Counted from the stretch's first letter, positions 43,739-52,688 are shown. The stretch is 64,000 nucleotides of DNA from Flavobacterium suncheonense GH29-5 = DSM 17707 (GCF_000430025.1 NZ_AUCZ01000004.1:268780-332779); one strand, 5' to 3'. Notes: generated from the sequence alone by a model not told the origin. Numbers and translations are program-made.

Positions 43739-45316
43739 TTATTCAAAGATAATAAAATTATAAGCGCCCATGTCCCAGGAAGTTGCAGTTCTGTCATTGC
43801 CTAAAATATCTTTAGTTCCTGCTGCTGTTGCCGGGTCTGCGGTTCCTTTTGCGGCAGAATCTTCGCCAATCTGTAATTTATTGTTTTGCGGATTTAAAAA
43901 GTCCGGTTTGTTTGTCATGGAAGTTTTAGCAATGATGCAACCCGGATAATCAGCGGTATTGGCTATCGGATATAATGGATTGTTCTGGAACTGTCCGAAA
44001 TCGAAAAATTTGATCAGACAATTTCTGAAATTATAATTAAAGGTAATACCAGAGTTATTGAGTTTTTTTAAGGAGATTCCGTAACTGCTGCTGCCGTAAA
44101 TGATGCAATTGGTAAAATTTGCTGCGGTAAGATTTACCGGAAAATCAGTAGTACCGTTGTCGATATATACCGGCGTCTGGTTGGGTCTCGGCCAATAATT
44201 CGCAAACGTACAATGTGTGAAATTGTAATCTCCTCCTAATGAGCAAGCTAAACCAGCCTGACCACAGTTGTTAATTACAATATTCTGACCGTTAATGGTT
44301 CCTGTTTTAGCTAAAATACCGTAGTTGGTACAATTATAAATTTGCGTATTATCGATATTGATAGTTCCTGCATTGTGTTCAATCAACAAGCCAACCGTAG
44401 CATTTTTTATAGTGTTATGGTCGAAATTTCCTGTGCTTCCTTCACTCATCCAAATGGTGCCCCATTGACCGGCGATATCGGAGAAATCAGGCTCAAGACG
44501 GTCGCTTTCAAAAGTAATTTCGTTATCGACTAAAATGGTACCGTCCGTGTCATAAGTGGAAAGCGCACCAATAGCACTTATAGTGGCTCCGTTTCCGACA
44601 ATCAATCCGGAATTAGCATGAAAATGAATTTTAGCCCCGGGGTCGATTGTCAAAGTCTCTCCTGTCGGAACTGCTGCATAACCATAAATTACATAAGGTT
44701 TGTCGTTGGTCCAATGGTACTCGTCTCCGTTGTTTGGATCGGCATGGTCTAAATAGAAACCGTAAATTTCATCGTCGCCAATCGGAATGTTTTCATAAGA
44801 TCCATTACTGTCACGTTTAGGAAATAAGAAGTAAGCGTCTTTAACCAAAGTAATCAAATCAACCGTTTGCGGCGCACCGCTTATGTTGAAAAACTGAATT
44901 TCGTCGGTATACAAATATTGCGCTTCTGGATTGGCAAATTCGGCATAATCAATCGTGGTTTCGATGAAAATGTACATGCTGTCTTTGGCCAGTAATTCTA
45001 CGTTGTCGAAAATTTTTCCGTCGCCTAAACCGTTTCCGTCATTGTCTTGGCCCATCATTCCGTCCACCGTAATGCGGTATTTGGAATTGTTGCCTTGTCC
45101 CAATTGGATTTTAGGGATTTTGATGTCTTTATTACTTCTGTTGTAAACTTTCAGGGTGTAAGTACTCGAACCGATATTGGTAAAAACAGTATCGAGATAA
45201 ACAGTTTCTTTGGAAAATTCCAAATTTCCGGTACTGTCTTCGAATTCAAAATCCTGACGACAAGAAATCAACGTTGTGGTAAGTACAATCAGGAGAAAGG
45301 AAATATAATGACGCAT
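43739..45316 (-). CDS. Right-handed beta-helix lipoprotein
   Basis: The 525-residue protein carries a lipoprotein signal (LTTTLISC), an immunoglobulin-like N-terminal region to about 165, and then a parallel beta-helix at about 230-420. The helix has recurring Asn/Ile/Thr-rich rungs (NTIKNATVGLLIEHN, NTQIYNCTNYGILAK, NIVINNCGQAGLAC). The C-terminus (GNDRTATSWDMGAYNFI) matches the end of many choice-of-anchor beta-helix proteins. It could bind or cleave a polysaccharide, but no catalytic residues can be assigned. Confidence 0.8.
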   Translation of the reverse strand: MRHYISFLLIVLTTTLISCRQDFEFEDSTGNLEFSKETVYLDTVFTNIGSSTYTLKVYNRSNKDIKIPKIQLGQGNNSKYRITVDGMMGQDNDGNGLGDGKIFDNVELLAKDSMYIFIETTIDYAEFANPEAQYLYTDEIQFFNISGAPQTVDLITLVKDAYFLFPKRDSNGSYENIPIGDDEIYGFYLDHADPNNGDEYHWTNDKPYVIYGYAAVPTGETLTIDPGAKIHFHANSGLIVGNGATISAIGALSTYDTDGTILVDNEITFESDRLEPDFSDIAGQWGTIWMSEGSTGNFDHNTIKNATVGLLIEHNAGTINIDNTQIYNCTNYGILAKTGTINGQNIVINNCGQAGLACSLGGDYNFTHCTFANYWPRPNQTPVYIDNGTTDFPVNLTAANFTNCIIYGSSSYGISLKKLNNSGITFNYNFRNCLIKFFDFGQFQNNPLYPIANTADYPGCIIAKTSMTNKPDFLNPQNNKLQIGEDSAAKGTADPATAAGTKDILGNDRTATSWDMGAYNFIIFE

Positions 45317-45459
45317 AAGTTTGGTTTGCTTTTGTGAAAATATGTTTGGGTTTCGTCTTCCCAGCGCACTAAATTAACGTTTTTTTAAATAAATTAGTTT
45401 GTTTAACAGCATAATTTCTGACAATACATTTCTTAATTTTACCTAATAAAATAATTTGT

Positions 45460-45885
45460 ATGTCTTTTGATAAAGAAAAAGTATTAGCACTGTGTAACAA
45501 CTGGTCTAAAAATACCCTGATGGGAACCCTTGAAATAGAATATATCGATGCCGAAGAAGGCATGTTAAAGGCCAGAATGCCTGTGAATCCGAGAGTTCAC
45601 CAGCCGATGGGTTTACTGCACGGCGGCGCAACGGTAGCTTTAGCCGAAAGTGTTGGCAGTGCCGCGTCATTAATGTTTGTAAATCCTGAAAAACAAGAGG
45701 TTAGGGGTATTGAAATTTCCGCCAATCACCTGAAAAGTAAAAGAGAAGGCATCGTTTACGGCACCGCTAAAATCATTCATAAAGGAGCAAGCATCCATCT
45801 TTGGGAAATCCGGATTACGGATGAAGAAGACAGACTGATTTCGCTTTGTAAACTCACCAATATGGTATTATCGAGAAAGAGATAA
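45460..45885 (+). CDS. Hotdog-fold acyl-CoA thioesterase (PaaI/MenI type)
   Basis: The 141-residue protein has the hotdog signature VHQPMGLLHGGATVALAESVGS, with the catalytic Glu/Gln position in AESVGS. The next gene, 2 nt downstream, is isochorismate synthase, so the likely substrate is 1,4-dihydroxy-2-naphthoyl-CoA (MenI role) in menaquinone synthesis. The fold is clear; the substrate is inferred from context. Confidence 0.87.
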   Translation: MSFDKEKVLALCNNWSKNTLMGTLEIEYIDAEEGMLKARMPVNPRVHQPMGLLHGGATVALAESVGSAASLMFVNPEKQEVRGIEISANHLKSKREGIVYGTAKIIHKGASIHLWEIRITDEEDRLISLCKLTNMVLSRKR

Positions 45886-45887
45886 AC

Positions 45888-46952
45888 ATGACCGATTTAT
45901 TCCTAAAACTGAAAACCCATCTGGAGCAAAATCTTCCGTTTGTGCTGTTTTCCAAACCCGGAAAGCGCTATGTAACCGGATTGTTTCAGCAAAATGACCA
46001 TTTGTATTTTGTGGAAAATTTCCGCGAAAAAGGCTTTGTTTTTGCCCCGTTTGACGGAGATGACTACATTCTTTTTCCCGAAGAACACCAGCAGATTATT
46101 ATCGAAATGTTTCAACTCGAAAAAGAAATACCTAAACCGAATTTTTTTTATGAAGTTGAAGCCCAAGTAAAATCAGATTTCGAACAATTGGTTCAAGAGG
46201 GGATAGACGATATTAAAACCGGGCATTTTCAGAAAGTGGTGCTTTCGAGAAAAGAAACGGTTGATTTAGAGCATTTTGATATGGAAACAATTTTCACCCG
46301 AATGCTTAATTCGTATCCGTCTGCCTTCAAATATTGTTTTTTTCATCCTAAAGTGGGGATGTGGATGGGCGCAACCCCGGAACAATTGCTGAAAGTAAGA
46401 GATTTTGAGATGCAAACCGTGGCGTTAGCCGGTACCAAGGTCGATAAAGGAAAAGAGAACGTAGTCTGGAAAAGCAAGGAGCTGAAAGAGCAGCAATTTG
46501 TTACCGATTTCATATTGGAGAATCTGAAAAATTATGTTTCGGAAGAAGTGGTGTCGAGTCCTTACACCGTTCAGGCGGGTAGTTTGCTGCACATCAAAAC
46601 GGATATTTCCGCAAAACTCAACGACAAAGCCGATTTGAAATCCGTACTGAAAATTTTGCATCCGACACCGGCTGTTTGTGGTTATCCAAAAGCGGCAGCC
46701 AAAGATTTTATTCTTAAGAATGAAGGATACGACCGGGAATTTTATGCGGGTTTTTTAGGCGAATTCAACATTAATTTTGTAACCGGCAAAAGCGATTATT
46801 CCGATATTTACGTGAATTTGCGCTGTATGAAAATAGAAAACCGAAAAGCGAACTTATTTATCGGTTGCGGCATTACCGAAGACAGTGTGCCGGAAAAAGA
46901 ATTTCTGGAAACTGTCAACAAATCCATGACTATGAAAAAAATACTGAATTAA
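45888..46952 (+). CDS. menF: Isochorismate synthase
   Basis: Converts chorismate to isochorismate, the first committed step to menaquinone. The 354-residue chorismate-binding enzyme shows KVVLSRKETV, WMGATPEQLLKV, ALAGTKV (short for the family) and HPTPAVCGYPKAAAKDFI, then GYDREFYAGFLGEFN. It is compact compared with E. coli MenF (431) because the N-terminal region is reduced. It sits in a tight operon with the thioesterase and bshB1 (1-2 nt gaps). Confidence 0.92.
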   Translation: MTDLFLKLKTHLEQNLPFVLFSKPGKRYVTGLFQQNDHLYFVENFREKGFVFAPFDGDDYILFPEEHQQIIIEMFQLEKEIPKPNFFYEVEAQVKSDFEQLVQEGIDDIKTGHFQKVVLSRKETVDLEHFDMETIFTRMLNSYPSAFKYCFFHPKVGMWMGATPEQLLKVRDFEMQTVALAGTKVDKGKENVVWKSKELKEQQFVTDFILENLKNYVSEEVVSSPYTVQAGSLLHIKTDISAKLNDKADLKSVLKILHPTPAVCGYPKAAAKDFILKNEGYDREFYAGFLGEFNINFVTGKSDYSDIYVNLRCMKIENRKANLFIGCGITEDSVPEKEFLETVNKSMTMKKILN

Positions 46953-46953
46953 T

Positions 46954-47670
46954 ATGAAATTAGATATACTTGCTTTCGGAGCGCATCCGGATGATGTGGA
47001 ATTAGGCTGCGGCGCCACCATAGCTAAAGAAATTTCGCTGGGAAAGAAAATCGGAATTGTAGATTTGACCCGTGGGGAATTAGGAACGCGTGGTTCGGCA
47101 GAAATCAGGGATAAAGAAGCGGCTGCGGCTGCTGAAATTTTAGGTGTGTCAGTTCGCGAAAACCTCAGATTCCGCGACGGTTTTTTTGTGAATGACGAAA
47201 AACATCAGCTGGAAATCATAAAAATGATCCGAAAATATCGCCCTGAAATCGTGTTGTGTAATGCCATAGACGATCGTCATATCGACCACGGAAAAGGAAG
47301 CAAATTGGTTTCCGATGCCTGTTTTCTTTCCGGATTGCGCCGTATTGAAACCGAATTGGACAGCGTGAAACAGGAAGCCTGGCGTCCGAAATTGGTGTAC
47401 CATTACATCCAATGGAAAAACATCGAACCGGATTTTGTGGTGGATGTAACCGGATTTGTAGATAAAAAAGTCGAAGCCATTATGGCATATTCGTCACAAT
47501 TTTATGAGCCGAATTCCTCCGAACCCATAACGCCGATTGCCACCAAAAACTTTTTAGACAGCCTGCATTACCGCTCACAGGACTTGGGCCGTTTAATAGG
47601 AACCGATTTTGGCGAAGGATTTACGGTAGAAAGATATGTGGCTGTCAATAGTTTAGGAGATTTGATGTAA
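46954..47670 (+). CDS. bshB1: Bacillithiol biosynthesis deacetylase BshB1
   Basis: Removes acetyl from GlcNAc-malate to give GlcN-malate, the second step to bacillithiol. The 238-residue zinc LmbE-fold enzyme has the metal motif GAHPDDVELGCG (H11, D13, D14), LTRGELGTRGSAEIRD, and the downstream DDRHIDHGKG with the third ligand His. It follows menF by 1 nt. bshA and bshC are not in this window. Confidence 0.95.
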   Translation: MKLDILAFGAHPDDVELGCGATIAKEISLGKKIGIVDLTRGELGTRGSAEIRDKEAAAAAEILGVSVRENLRFRDGFFVNDEKHQLEIIKMIRKYRPEIVLCNAIDDRHIDHGKGSKLVSDACFLSGLRRIETELDSVKQEAWRPKLVYHYIQWKNIEPDFVVDVTGFVDKKVEAIMAYSSQFYEPNSSEPITPIATKNFLDSLHYRSQDLGRLIGTDFGEGFTVERYVAVNSLGDLM

Positions 47671-47687
47671 TTTTTTTAAAAAAATAT

Positions 47688-47717
47688 TTGTGAAAGCTAA
47701 GAAATGCGCTATATTTG
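47688..47717 (+). promoter_or_regulatory. tRNA-His promoter
   Basis: TTG (47688-47690), 19-nt spacer, TATATTTG (47710-47717), then CACTCGCAA. The leader to the tRNA can fold a small hairpin (ACTGGG/CCCGGT). Confidence 0.85.
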
Positions 47718-47758
47718 CACTCGCAAACTGGGTCACGGCCCGGTTTTAAAGATAAAAT

Positions 47759-47833
<75 letters not shown>

Positions 47834-47836
47834 CTG

Positions 47837-47867
47837 AAAGCTTCGAGGAAACTCGGAGCTTTTTTTG
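47837..47867 (+). terminator. Terminator of tRNA-His
   Basis: AAAGCTTCGAG pairs with CTCGGAGCTTT around a GAAA tetraloop (one G-U), then a T run. Confidence 0.9.
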
Positions 47868-48034
47868 TTTTGCTTCGTTTTGTACTAATTGCGTTTTTAT
47901 TTATTGTTTTTTAATTGTAATTATCTGTAAATCAGTTAATTAAAATCTGTTTTTCGTTCGTTTTTTTGTAATTTTGGGGTATGAATATTTAGCAGAAGCC
48001 AGATTATTAGATAACCTTTTAAAATAAACGAAAA

Positions 48035-48445
48035 ATGGCAATAGCAAGAAATCGTAAAGAAGTAGAAGCCGAAATTATAGAACATTTAGGCATCATCCCG
48101 GGGTTTATGAAGGGCATACCTGAGGAGTACTTAGATTTTGAATGGGAATTATTCAAAAGTCTTCAATTGGGAGAAACTCTCATACCCAATAAATATAAAG
48201 AGTTAATGGGTATTGCATTACATTCGGAAACCAAGTGTAGATATTGCACTTTGTTCCATAAAGAAACCGCAAAACTTTTTGGAGCAACAGATGCAGAAAT
48301 ACAGGAAGCAGTGCATTATGCAAAAATGTCGCTTGGCTGGAGTGCCTATCTTAACGGAATGCAAGCGGATTATGACGAGTTTGCAGGCGAACTAAAACAG
48401 ATAGGCAATTATGTAAAAGAAAATATGGCGCAACATGCACATTGA
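48035..48445 (+). CDS. AhpD-like carboxymuconolactone decarboxylase family protein
   Basis: The 136-residue all-helical protein has the redox motif C-x2-C with a trailing His (KCRYCTLFH), as in AhpD peroxidase partners. Such proteins act as thiol hydroperoxidases or relay electrons; a decarboxylase role is unlikely with this Cys pair. Its 3' end overlaps the next small gene by 11 nt. A TAATTTTG -7-like element lies at 47969-47976. Confidence 0.88.
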   Translation: MAIARNRKEVEAEIIEHLGIIPGFMKGIPEEYLDFEWELFKSLQLGETLIPNKYKELMGIALHSETKCRYCTLFHKETAKLFGATDAEIQEAVHYAKMSLGWSAYLNGMQADYDEFAGELKQIGNYVKENMAQHAH

Positions 48446-48635
48446 GAAAAAAAATAATCTGGTTTTTCACATTACACTTAGCGGCTACGAACTGGCAACT
48501 TTAATTTCGTCAGCGCGTTGGGTGGCAGAAGGAGCAAAAGGCAGGCTTACGGAAGAAGCCGTAAGTCAGTTAAAACAAGTTGTTTCAAATTATGACAAAG
48601 CTACACTTAAGTTATCAGGGCGAGAATCAAAATAA
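48435..48635 (+). CDS. Small protein of unknown function overlapping the AhpD-like gene
   Basis: Sixty-six residues (MHIEKKNNLVFHITLSGYELATLISSARWVAEG and so on), one predicted amphipathic helix around residues 18-32 and a Lys-rich end. It starts inside the last codons of the AhpD-like gene in another frame, a common sign of translational coupling. No family recognised. The terminator stem includes its final codons. Confidence 0.68.
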   Translation: MHIEKKNNLVFHITLSGYELATLISSARWVAEGAKGRLTEEAVSQLKQVVSNYDKATLKLSGRESK

Positions 48636-48663
48636 AAATGCGTATCAGATTCTCGCTTTTTTT
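48620..48663 (+). terminator. Terminator overlapping the small gene's 3' end
   Basis: GCGAGAATC (48620-48628) pairs with GATTCTCGC (48648-48656), then seven T. The left arm lies in the coding sequence and the stop codon is in the loop. Confidence 0.78.
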
Positions 48664-48821
48664 ATCTGAAATGTTTATCAGATTTTTAAGTATAGACTTC
48701 TTTTCATTTCTTCGGCTTTCATAAACCAAACTCTTTTTATTTTTTATTGGATTAATAGAATAATCTTACTATTTTAGTAAAAATCATTTTGAAACAGTAT
48801 TAATCAATAAAAATTAAATTC

Positions 48822-49151
48822 ATGGGATCATTCTTAATTACAAAAAGAGCAAATGGTGAATTTCAGTTTGTTTTAAAAGCAGGAAACGGACAGGTAATTT
48901 TAGCGAGTGAAGGCTATACGACCAAAGCAGCCTGCGAAAACGGAATCGAATCGGTTAGAAAAAATTCACAGGACGATGCCCGTTTTGACCGCTTGGAATC
49001 GAAAAACGGAAAACCCTATTTCAATTTAAAAGCAACCAACGGACAAATCATCGGAAACAGCGAAATGTACGAATCGGTTGCCGCCCGTGAAAACGGAATC
49101 GAATCGGTTAAGAAAAATGCTCCGGATGCTGATGTAAAAGAAAATTTATAG
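48822..49151 (+). CDS. YegP family protein (DUF1508 twice)
   Basis: The 109 residues are two tandem YegP units, each ending in a NGIESV(R/K)KN helix (about 46-54 and 93-101). E. coli YegP has the same two-fold layout; the biochemical role is unknown. Both units keep the Gly-Gln core (GNGQVILASE, TNGQIIGNSE). Monocistronic with a strong terminator. Confidence 0.9.
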   Translation: MGSFLITKRANGEFQFVLKAGNGQVILASEGYTTKAACENGIESVRKNSQDDARFDRLESKNGKPYFNLKATNGQIIGNSEMYESVAARENGIESVKKNAPDADVKENL

Positions 49152-49171
49152 GAAGTATCGAAAGACAAATG

Positions 49172-49200
49172 AAAAAGCTCTCAGAAATGAGAGCTTTTTT
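49172..49200. terminator. Bidirectional terminator between the YegP-like gene and the M28 peptidase
   Basis: AAAAAGCTCTCA pairs with TGAGAGCTTTTT around a GAAA loop, 12-bp perfect stem. Confidence 0.9.
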
Positions 49201-49208
49201 TTACAGGT

Positions 49209-50240
49209 TTATTTTCCGTCGCGGTCAACTACAATTCGCTTGTCCCGGTTAGCTAATTCCCATGCCAGTGCGAAAGCAAGACGTGCTCTTTTGGTTAACA
49301 AATCAAACTCGATTTTTTCCACTTCGTCGGTAGGTTTGTGGTAATCGTCATGGATACCATTAAAGAAGAAAATGGCCGGAATTCCTTTTTTAGCAAAGTT
49401 ATAATGGTCGGAACGATAATAAATCTGTTCAGGATCATTTCGGTCGTTGTATTTATAATCTAAACGGAGTTTAGTGTATTTGTTGTTCACCGTTTCGTTA
49501 ATTGTGTGCAATTCCGAACTTAATCGGTCGGAACCAATTACATAAATATAATTGTTGTCGTTAGGATTCAGGTTGTCACGACGGCCAATCATATCGATGT
49601 TAATATCTGCAATGGTGTTCTTAATCGGAAATAAAGGATTTTCAGAATAATATCTCGAACCATGCAAACCGTGTTCTTCGCCCGTAACATGAAGAAACAG
49701 AATGGAACGCTTTGGTCCGTTACCTTCTTTTTTGGCTTTCATAAAGGCTTTAGCGATTTCCATAACCGCAACCGTTCCGGAGCCGTCGTCATCGGCACCA
49801 TTGTAAATTTCCCCGTTTTTCATTCCCACATGATCATAATGCGCGGAAATAACCAAAACTTCGTCCGGTTTTTCAGAACCTTCGATATAAGCCCAGATGT
49901 TTTCAGAATCGTTTAATTTAGGACTGAAACCTCTTTTCATGAAATCAGACGGCACTTTCTGGTAGTAACTGTCAGCGCCTTTCGGAAAAGGAATACCTAA
50001 TTTTTTGTATTGGCTGATGATGTACTCGCCTGCTTTTTTCTGTCCCGGTTCTCCGGTGTTTCGGCCCTGCATTTCATCGGAAGCGATTACATAAAGGTTG
50101 GTTTTAAGATTATTTTCCTCAACAGCAGTAATATAATTATCAATACTTGCAGTGGGTTTATCGGCAACGGCAGTACTTTTTTGCGATGTGCAACTGACAA
50201 AAAGCAGTAGTGTTGCGCAACTCAACAGTATTCTTTTCAT
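49209..50240 (-). CDS. M28 family metallopeptidase lipoprotein
   Basis: An aminopeptidase-like zinc enzyme of 343 residues with a lipobox (LLLFVSC). Metal-binding motifs are clear: SAHYDHVG, NGADDDGSGT, HVTGEEHGLHGSRYY, and the last His in RSDHYNFAKKGIPAIFFF. It should trim peptides on the periplasmic or outer face. It is not fused to a PA or C-terminal T9SS domain. Confidence 0.92.
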   Translation of the reverse strand: MKRILLSCATLLLFVSCTSQKSTAVADKPTASIDNYITAVEENNLKTNLYVIASDEMQGRNTGEPGQKKAGEYIISQYKKLGIPFPKGADSYYQKVPSDFMKRGFSPKLNDSENIWAYIEGSEKPDEVLVISAHYDHVGMKNGEIYNGADDDGSGTVAVMEIAKAFMKAKKEGNGPKRSILFLHVTGEEHGLHGSRYYSENPLFPIKNTIADINIDMIGRRDNLNPNDNNYIYVIGSDRLSSELHTINETVNNKYTKLRLDYKYNDRNDPEQIYYRSDHYNFAKKGIPAIFFFNGIHDDYHKPTDEVEKIEFDLLTKRARLAFALAWELANRDKRIVVDRDGK

Positions 50241-50306
50241 AAGGAACAGTTTTTGATTTACGTATTAGTAGTAAAAATAACGATTTTGTTTCAGTCCGGC
50301 TCCGAT

Positions 50307-51311
50307 TTATTTTACGCTGATAAAACTATAAACACTGTATAAACTCAAAAACAGGATAACCAGCATAAAATTGATCCAGAACATCAGCGAACATTTTAAA
50401 AAGGAAACAAAAGCCGTTTCACCATACATTCTCTTGTGCGCTTTAAAAAAATAGATTATCGGCCAAACGAAAAAGGTAATGCCCAATGCAATTTTTAAGA
50501 TGACAAACAGAATGAAATCTGAAAAGCTTAACAGCCATTCCAGGATGATGAACAAACTGCTGGTTAAAAGCAAAAAGGAAAAGTAATGCAGCGTGAAAAT
50601 CCCGTGATCGAAGTAATACCAACGTTTTTTTTCGTGAAAAAGCCATAACCAGAAAGTGAAAACCGGCATGTAGAGAAACAATACTTTTGATAAATTCTGC
50701 TTGAACGACTGCAGGGCTTTTACAAAGGCTTCTTTTGGGGTATTGTTTTCGGCTATGGAAACCATTCTCCGGGTAATCCAGTATTGGGTTTTGCTCATTT
50801 TTTTAGCAGCCGGAAGCGAATTTTCTATGGAATCCAATTGACGAACGTTTTTGTAATTGCCGTACCAGCCGTATTTTTCTTCTACCGTGATTTTCTTTTT
50901 TTCTATCGTGTCATTATTGATCCAGGTTTTAATGTTGTCTTTGTTTTTGGCTTGACTTACTGTAAAGGATGAATCCTCTTTTCCAATGGTGTGAGGATCA
51001 AAAAAGAATCCGGCCAGAAAAAAAGTAATGAAACTTATGAAGATGTAGAGTTTTACCGGAACCATAAAGGCTTTTCTCCTTCCGGACAGGTATTCTCTGG
51101 TAAGTTTGGCAGGGTAGAAGAGCAGGTATTTCATGGTTTTCCAGAACCCGCTGTCGTAATGTACCAAATCCTCCACAAAATGGGTGAAAAGATAGTGAAA
51201 CGATTTTCGGGTTTCGGTATTTTCCTGACCACATTGCGGGCAGAAGCGGTCTTCCACAAAAGTACCGCAGTTTAAACAGGTTTTGTCTTCCCGGATTGTA
51301 TTTTTGCTCAT
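50307..51311 (-). CDS. DUF3667 membrane protein with zinc ribbon
   Basis: The 334-residue protein opens with a four-Cys zinc ribbon (C12, C15, C24, C27) and the DUF3667 motif (FHYLFTHFVEDLVHYDSGFWKTMKYLLFYPAKLTREYLSGRRKAF). About five membrane helices follow. Function is unknown and the domain is common in Bacteroidota. It lies 66 nt upstream of the M28 gene on the same strand and divergent from the peroxiredoxin gene. Confidence 0.88.
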   Translation of the reverse strand: MSKNTIREDKTCLNCGTFVEDRFCPQCGQENTETRKSFHYLFTHFVEDLVHYDSGFWKTMKYLLFYPAKLTREYLSGRRKAFMVPVKLYIFISFITFFLAGFFFDPHTIGKEDSSFTVSQAKNKDNIKTWINNDTIEKKKITVEEKYGWYGNYKNVRQLDSIENSLPAAKKMSKTQYWITRRMVSIAENNTPKEAFVKALQSFKQNLSKVLFLYMPVFTFWLWLFHEKKRWYYFDHGIFTLHYFSFLLLTSSLFIILEWLLSFSDFILFVILKIALGITFFVWPIIYFFKAHKRMYGETAFVSFLKCSLMFWINFMLVILFLSLYSVYSFISVK

Positions 51312-51451
51312 ATACTTTATTTTCAGCGACTTAAAATTACAAAATATATTATTTTATTTACAAAACAGCGCTGTGAAATTTGCTGATATTCAATACAGTT
51401 ATTGTGTGCTATAATAGAAATTTATGGTTGGATAAAAAATTATAATCAGAC

Positions 51452-51487
51452 ATAATGAGAAAGGTTGATGAGTTCTCATTATTTTTG
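51452..51487 (+). promoter_or_regulatory. Perfect dyad adjoining the peroxiredoxin promoter
   Basis: ATAATGAGAA (51452-51461) and TTCTCATTAT (51473-51482) form a perfect 10+10 inverted repeat with an 11-nt spacer. A -7-like TATTTTTG (51480-51487) overlaps its right end. No gene ends here on the plus strand, so it is not a terminator. It is a candidate site for a redox or stress regulator. Confidence 0.55.
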
Positions 51488-51525
51488 CCTCGTTAAAAAT
51501 TAATAATCTTTAAATCTTATACATT

Positions 51526-52161
51526 ATGTCATTAGTTGGAAAAAAATTCCCGAACATTACCGTAGATGCTATTTCTGAAATGGGTGATAACTTAAGAATC
51601 AACATTTTGGAAGAAGCCGTAAAAAACAACAAAAAAGTGTTATTGTTCTGGTATCCAAAAGATTTCACATTTGTTTGTCCTACAGAATTACATGCTTTCC
51701 AGGCAGCTTTACCGGAATTCAACAACAGAAACACTATCGTAATCGGTGCGTCTTGTGACACTAACGAAGTACACTTCGCTTGGTTAAATACGCCAAAAAA
51801 CAACGGTGGTATCGAAGGAGTAACATATCCGTTATTGGCTGATACCACAAGAAACTTGTCTACTGCTCTTGGAATTTTAGATGCAGAAGAAGTATTCAAC
51901 GAAGAAACCGGAGATTATTTGGTAGAAGGTTCTAACGTAACGTACAGAGCTACTTACCTAATTGACGAAACCGGTAAAATTTTCCACGAAAGTGTAAACG
52001 ATATGCCGTTAGGAAGAAACGTAAACGAATATTTGCGTTTAATCGATGCATACACTCACGTTCAGACTAAAGGTGAAGTTTGTCCTGCCAACTGGGAAAG
52101 CGGTAAAGAAGCTATGCATGCAGACCGTTTAAGCACAGCAGCTTACTTAAGCAAAAACTAA
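51526..52161 (+). CDS. Typical 2-Cys peroxiredoxin
   Basis: Reduces peroxides through Cys chemistry. The 211 residues have the peroxidatic Cys C51 (DFTFVCPTE) and the resolving Cys C186 (GEVCPANW), as in AhpC/Prx1 enzymes. AhpF is not encoded nearby. The thioredoxin gene 91 nt downstream is the natural reductant. A perfect dyad overlaps its probable promoter. Confidence 0.94.
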   Translation: MSLVGKKFPNITVDAISEMGDNLRINILEEAVKNNKKVLLFWYPKDFTFVCPTELHAFQAALPEFNNRNTIVIGASCDTNEVHFAWLNTPKNNGGIEGVTYPLLADTTRNLSTALGILDAEEVFNEETGDYLVEGSNVTYRATYLIDETGKIFHESVNDMPLGRNVNEYLRLIDAYTHVQTKGEVCPANWESGKEAMHADRLSTAAYLSKN

Positions 52162-52252
52162 TTGATAAACAGCTATAAAATTCCAAATGACAGGATTCGT
52201 TCTTTACGTGCCTGAAGTTTGGATTTTTTTTAACCTTTAAAACAGTTAAGTT

Positions 52253-52564
52253 ATGTTGATAGAATTAACCGAAGATACGCTTCAGAACATCGTAGCAGCT
52301 AACGATAAAGTTGTGGTGCAGTTTTCCGCATCCTGGTGTGGAAACTGCCGCATTATGAAGCCGAAATTCAAAAAGTTAGCTTCTGAAAAAGAAAACCTTA
52401 CGTTCGTTATCGTAGATGCGGAAAATGCTCCGGAATCCAGAAAACTGGCTAACGTATCCAACTTACCAACTTTCGCCACTTTCGTAAACGGAAAACTGGT
52501 AAACGAAACCCAAACCAACAAAGCCGAAGTATTAACGGATTTGGTGAATGAAATTGATAATTAG
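52253..52564 (+). CDS. Thioredoxin-family protein
   Basis: The 103-residue thioredoxin fold has the active site SWCGNC (C29, C32), with GN in place of the classic GP. The cis-Pro loop SNLPTF is present. It is placed to recycle the peroxiredoxin upstream. The stop codon is embedded in an 8-nt periodic array. Confidence 0.93.
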   Translation: MLIELTEDTLQNIVAANDKVVVQFSASWCGNCRIMKPKFKKLASEKENLTFVIVDAENAPESRKLANVSNLPTFATFVNGKLVNETQTNKAEVLTDLVNEIDN

Positions 52565-52674
52565 ATGATTAGACGATTTAATAATTAGACGTTTAGATTG
52601 TTAGAAAAGCGTTAGTTGTTTTTTATACAGATAATCTAAAAACCCAGCAATTCAAAAATCTAACAATCCAGCAA
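52561..52674. repeat. Octamer-periodic array with inverted counterpart
   Basis: Six 8-nt units start at 52561: TTAGATGA, TTAGACGA, TTTAATAA, TTAGACGT, TTAGATTG, TTAGAAAA. After a 26-nt gap, five units follow in complementary sense from 52635: TCTAAAAA, CCCAGCAA, TTCAAAAA, TCTAACAA, TCCAGCAA. GATTGTTAG (52596-52604) and CTAACAATC (52660-52668) are exact inverted repeats that could form a hairpin. The first unit contains the thioredoxin TAG stop. Confidence 0.72.
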
Positions 52675-52688
52675 CCAACAACGTAAAC

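Noticed and set aside
51452..51482. Terminator reading of the dyad
   Set aside because: No gene ends upstream on the plus strand and the divergent gene starts at 51311; placement is promoter-like.
52561..52683. CRISPR array
   Set aside because: Units are 8 nt with no spacers and no cas genes; a short-period array, not CRISPR.
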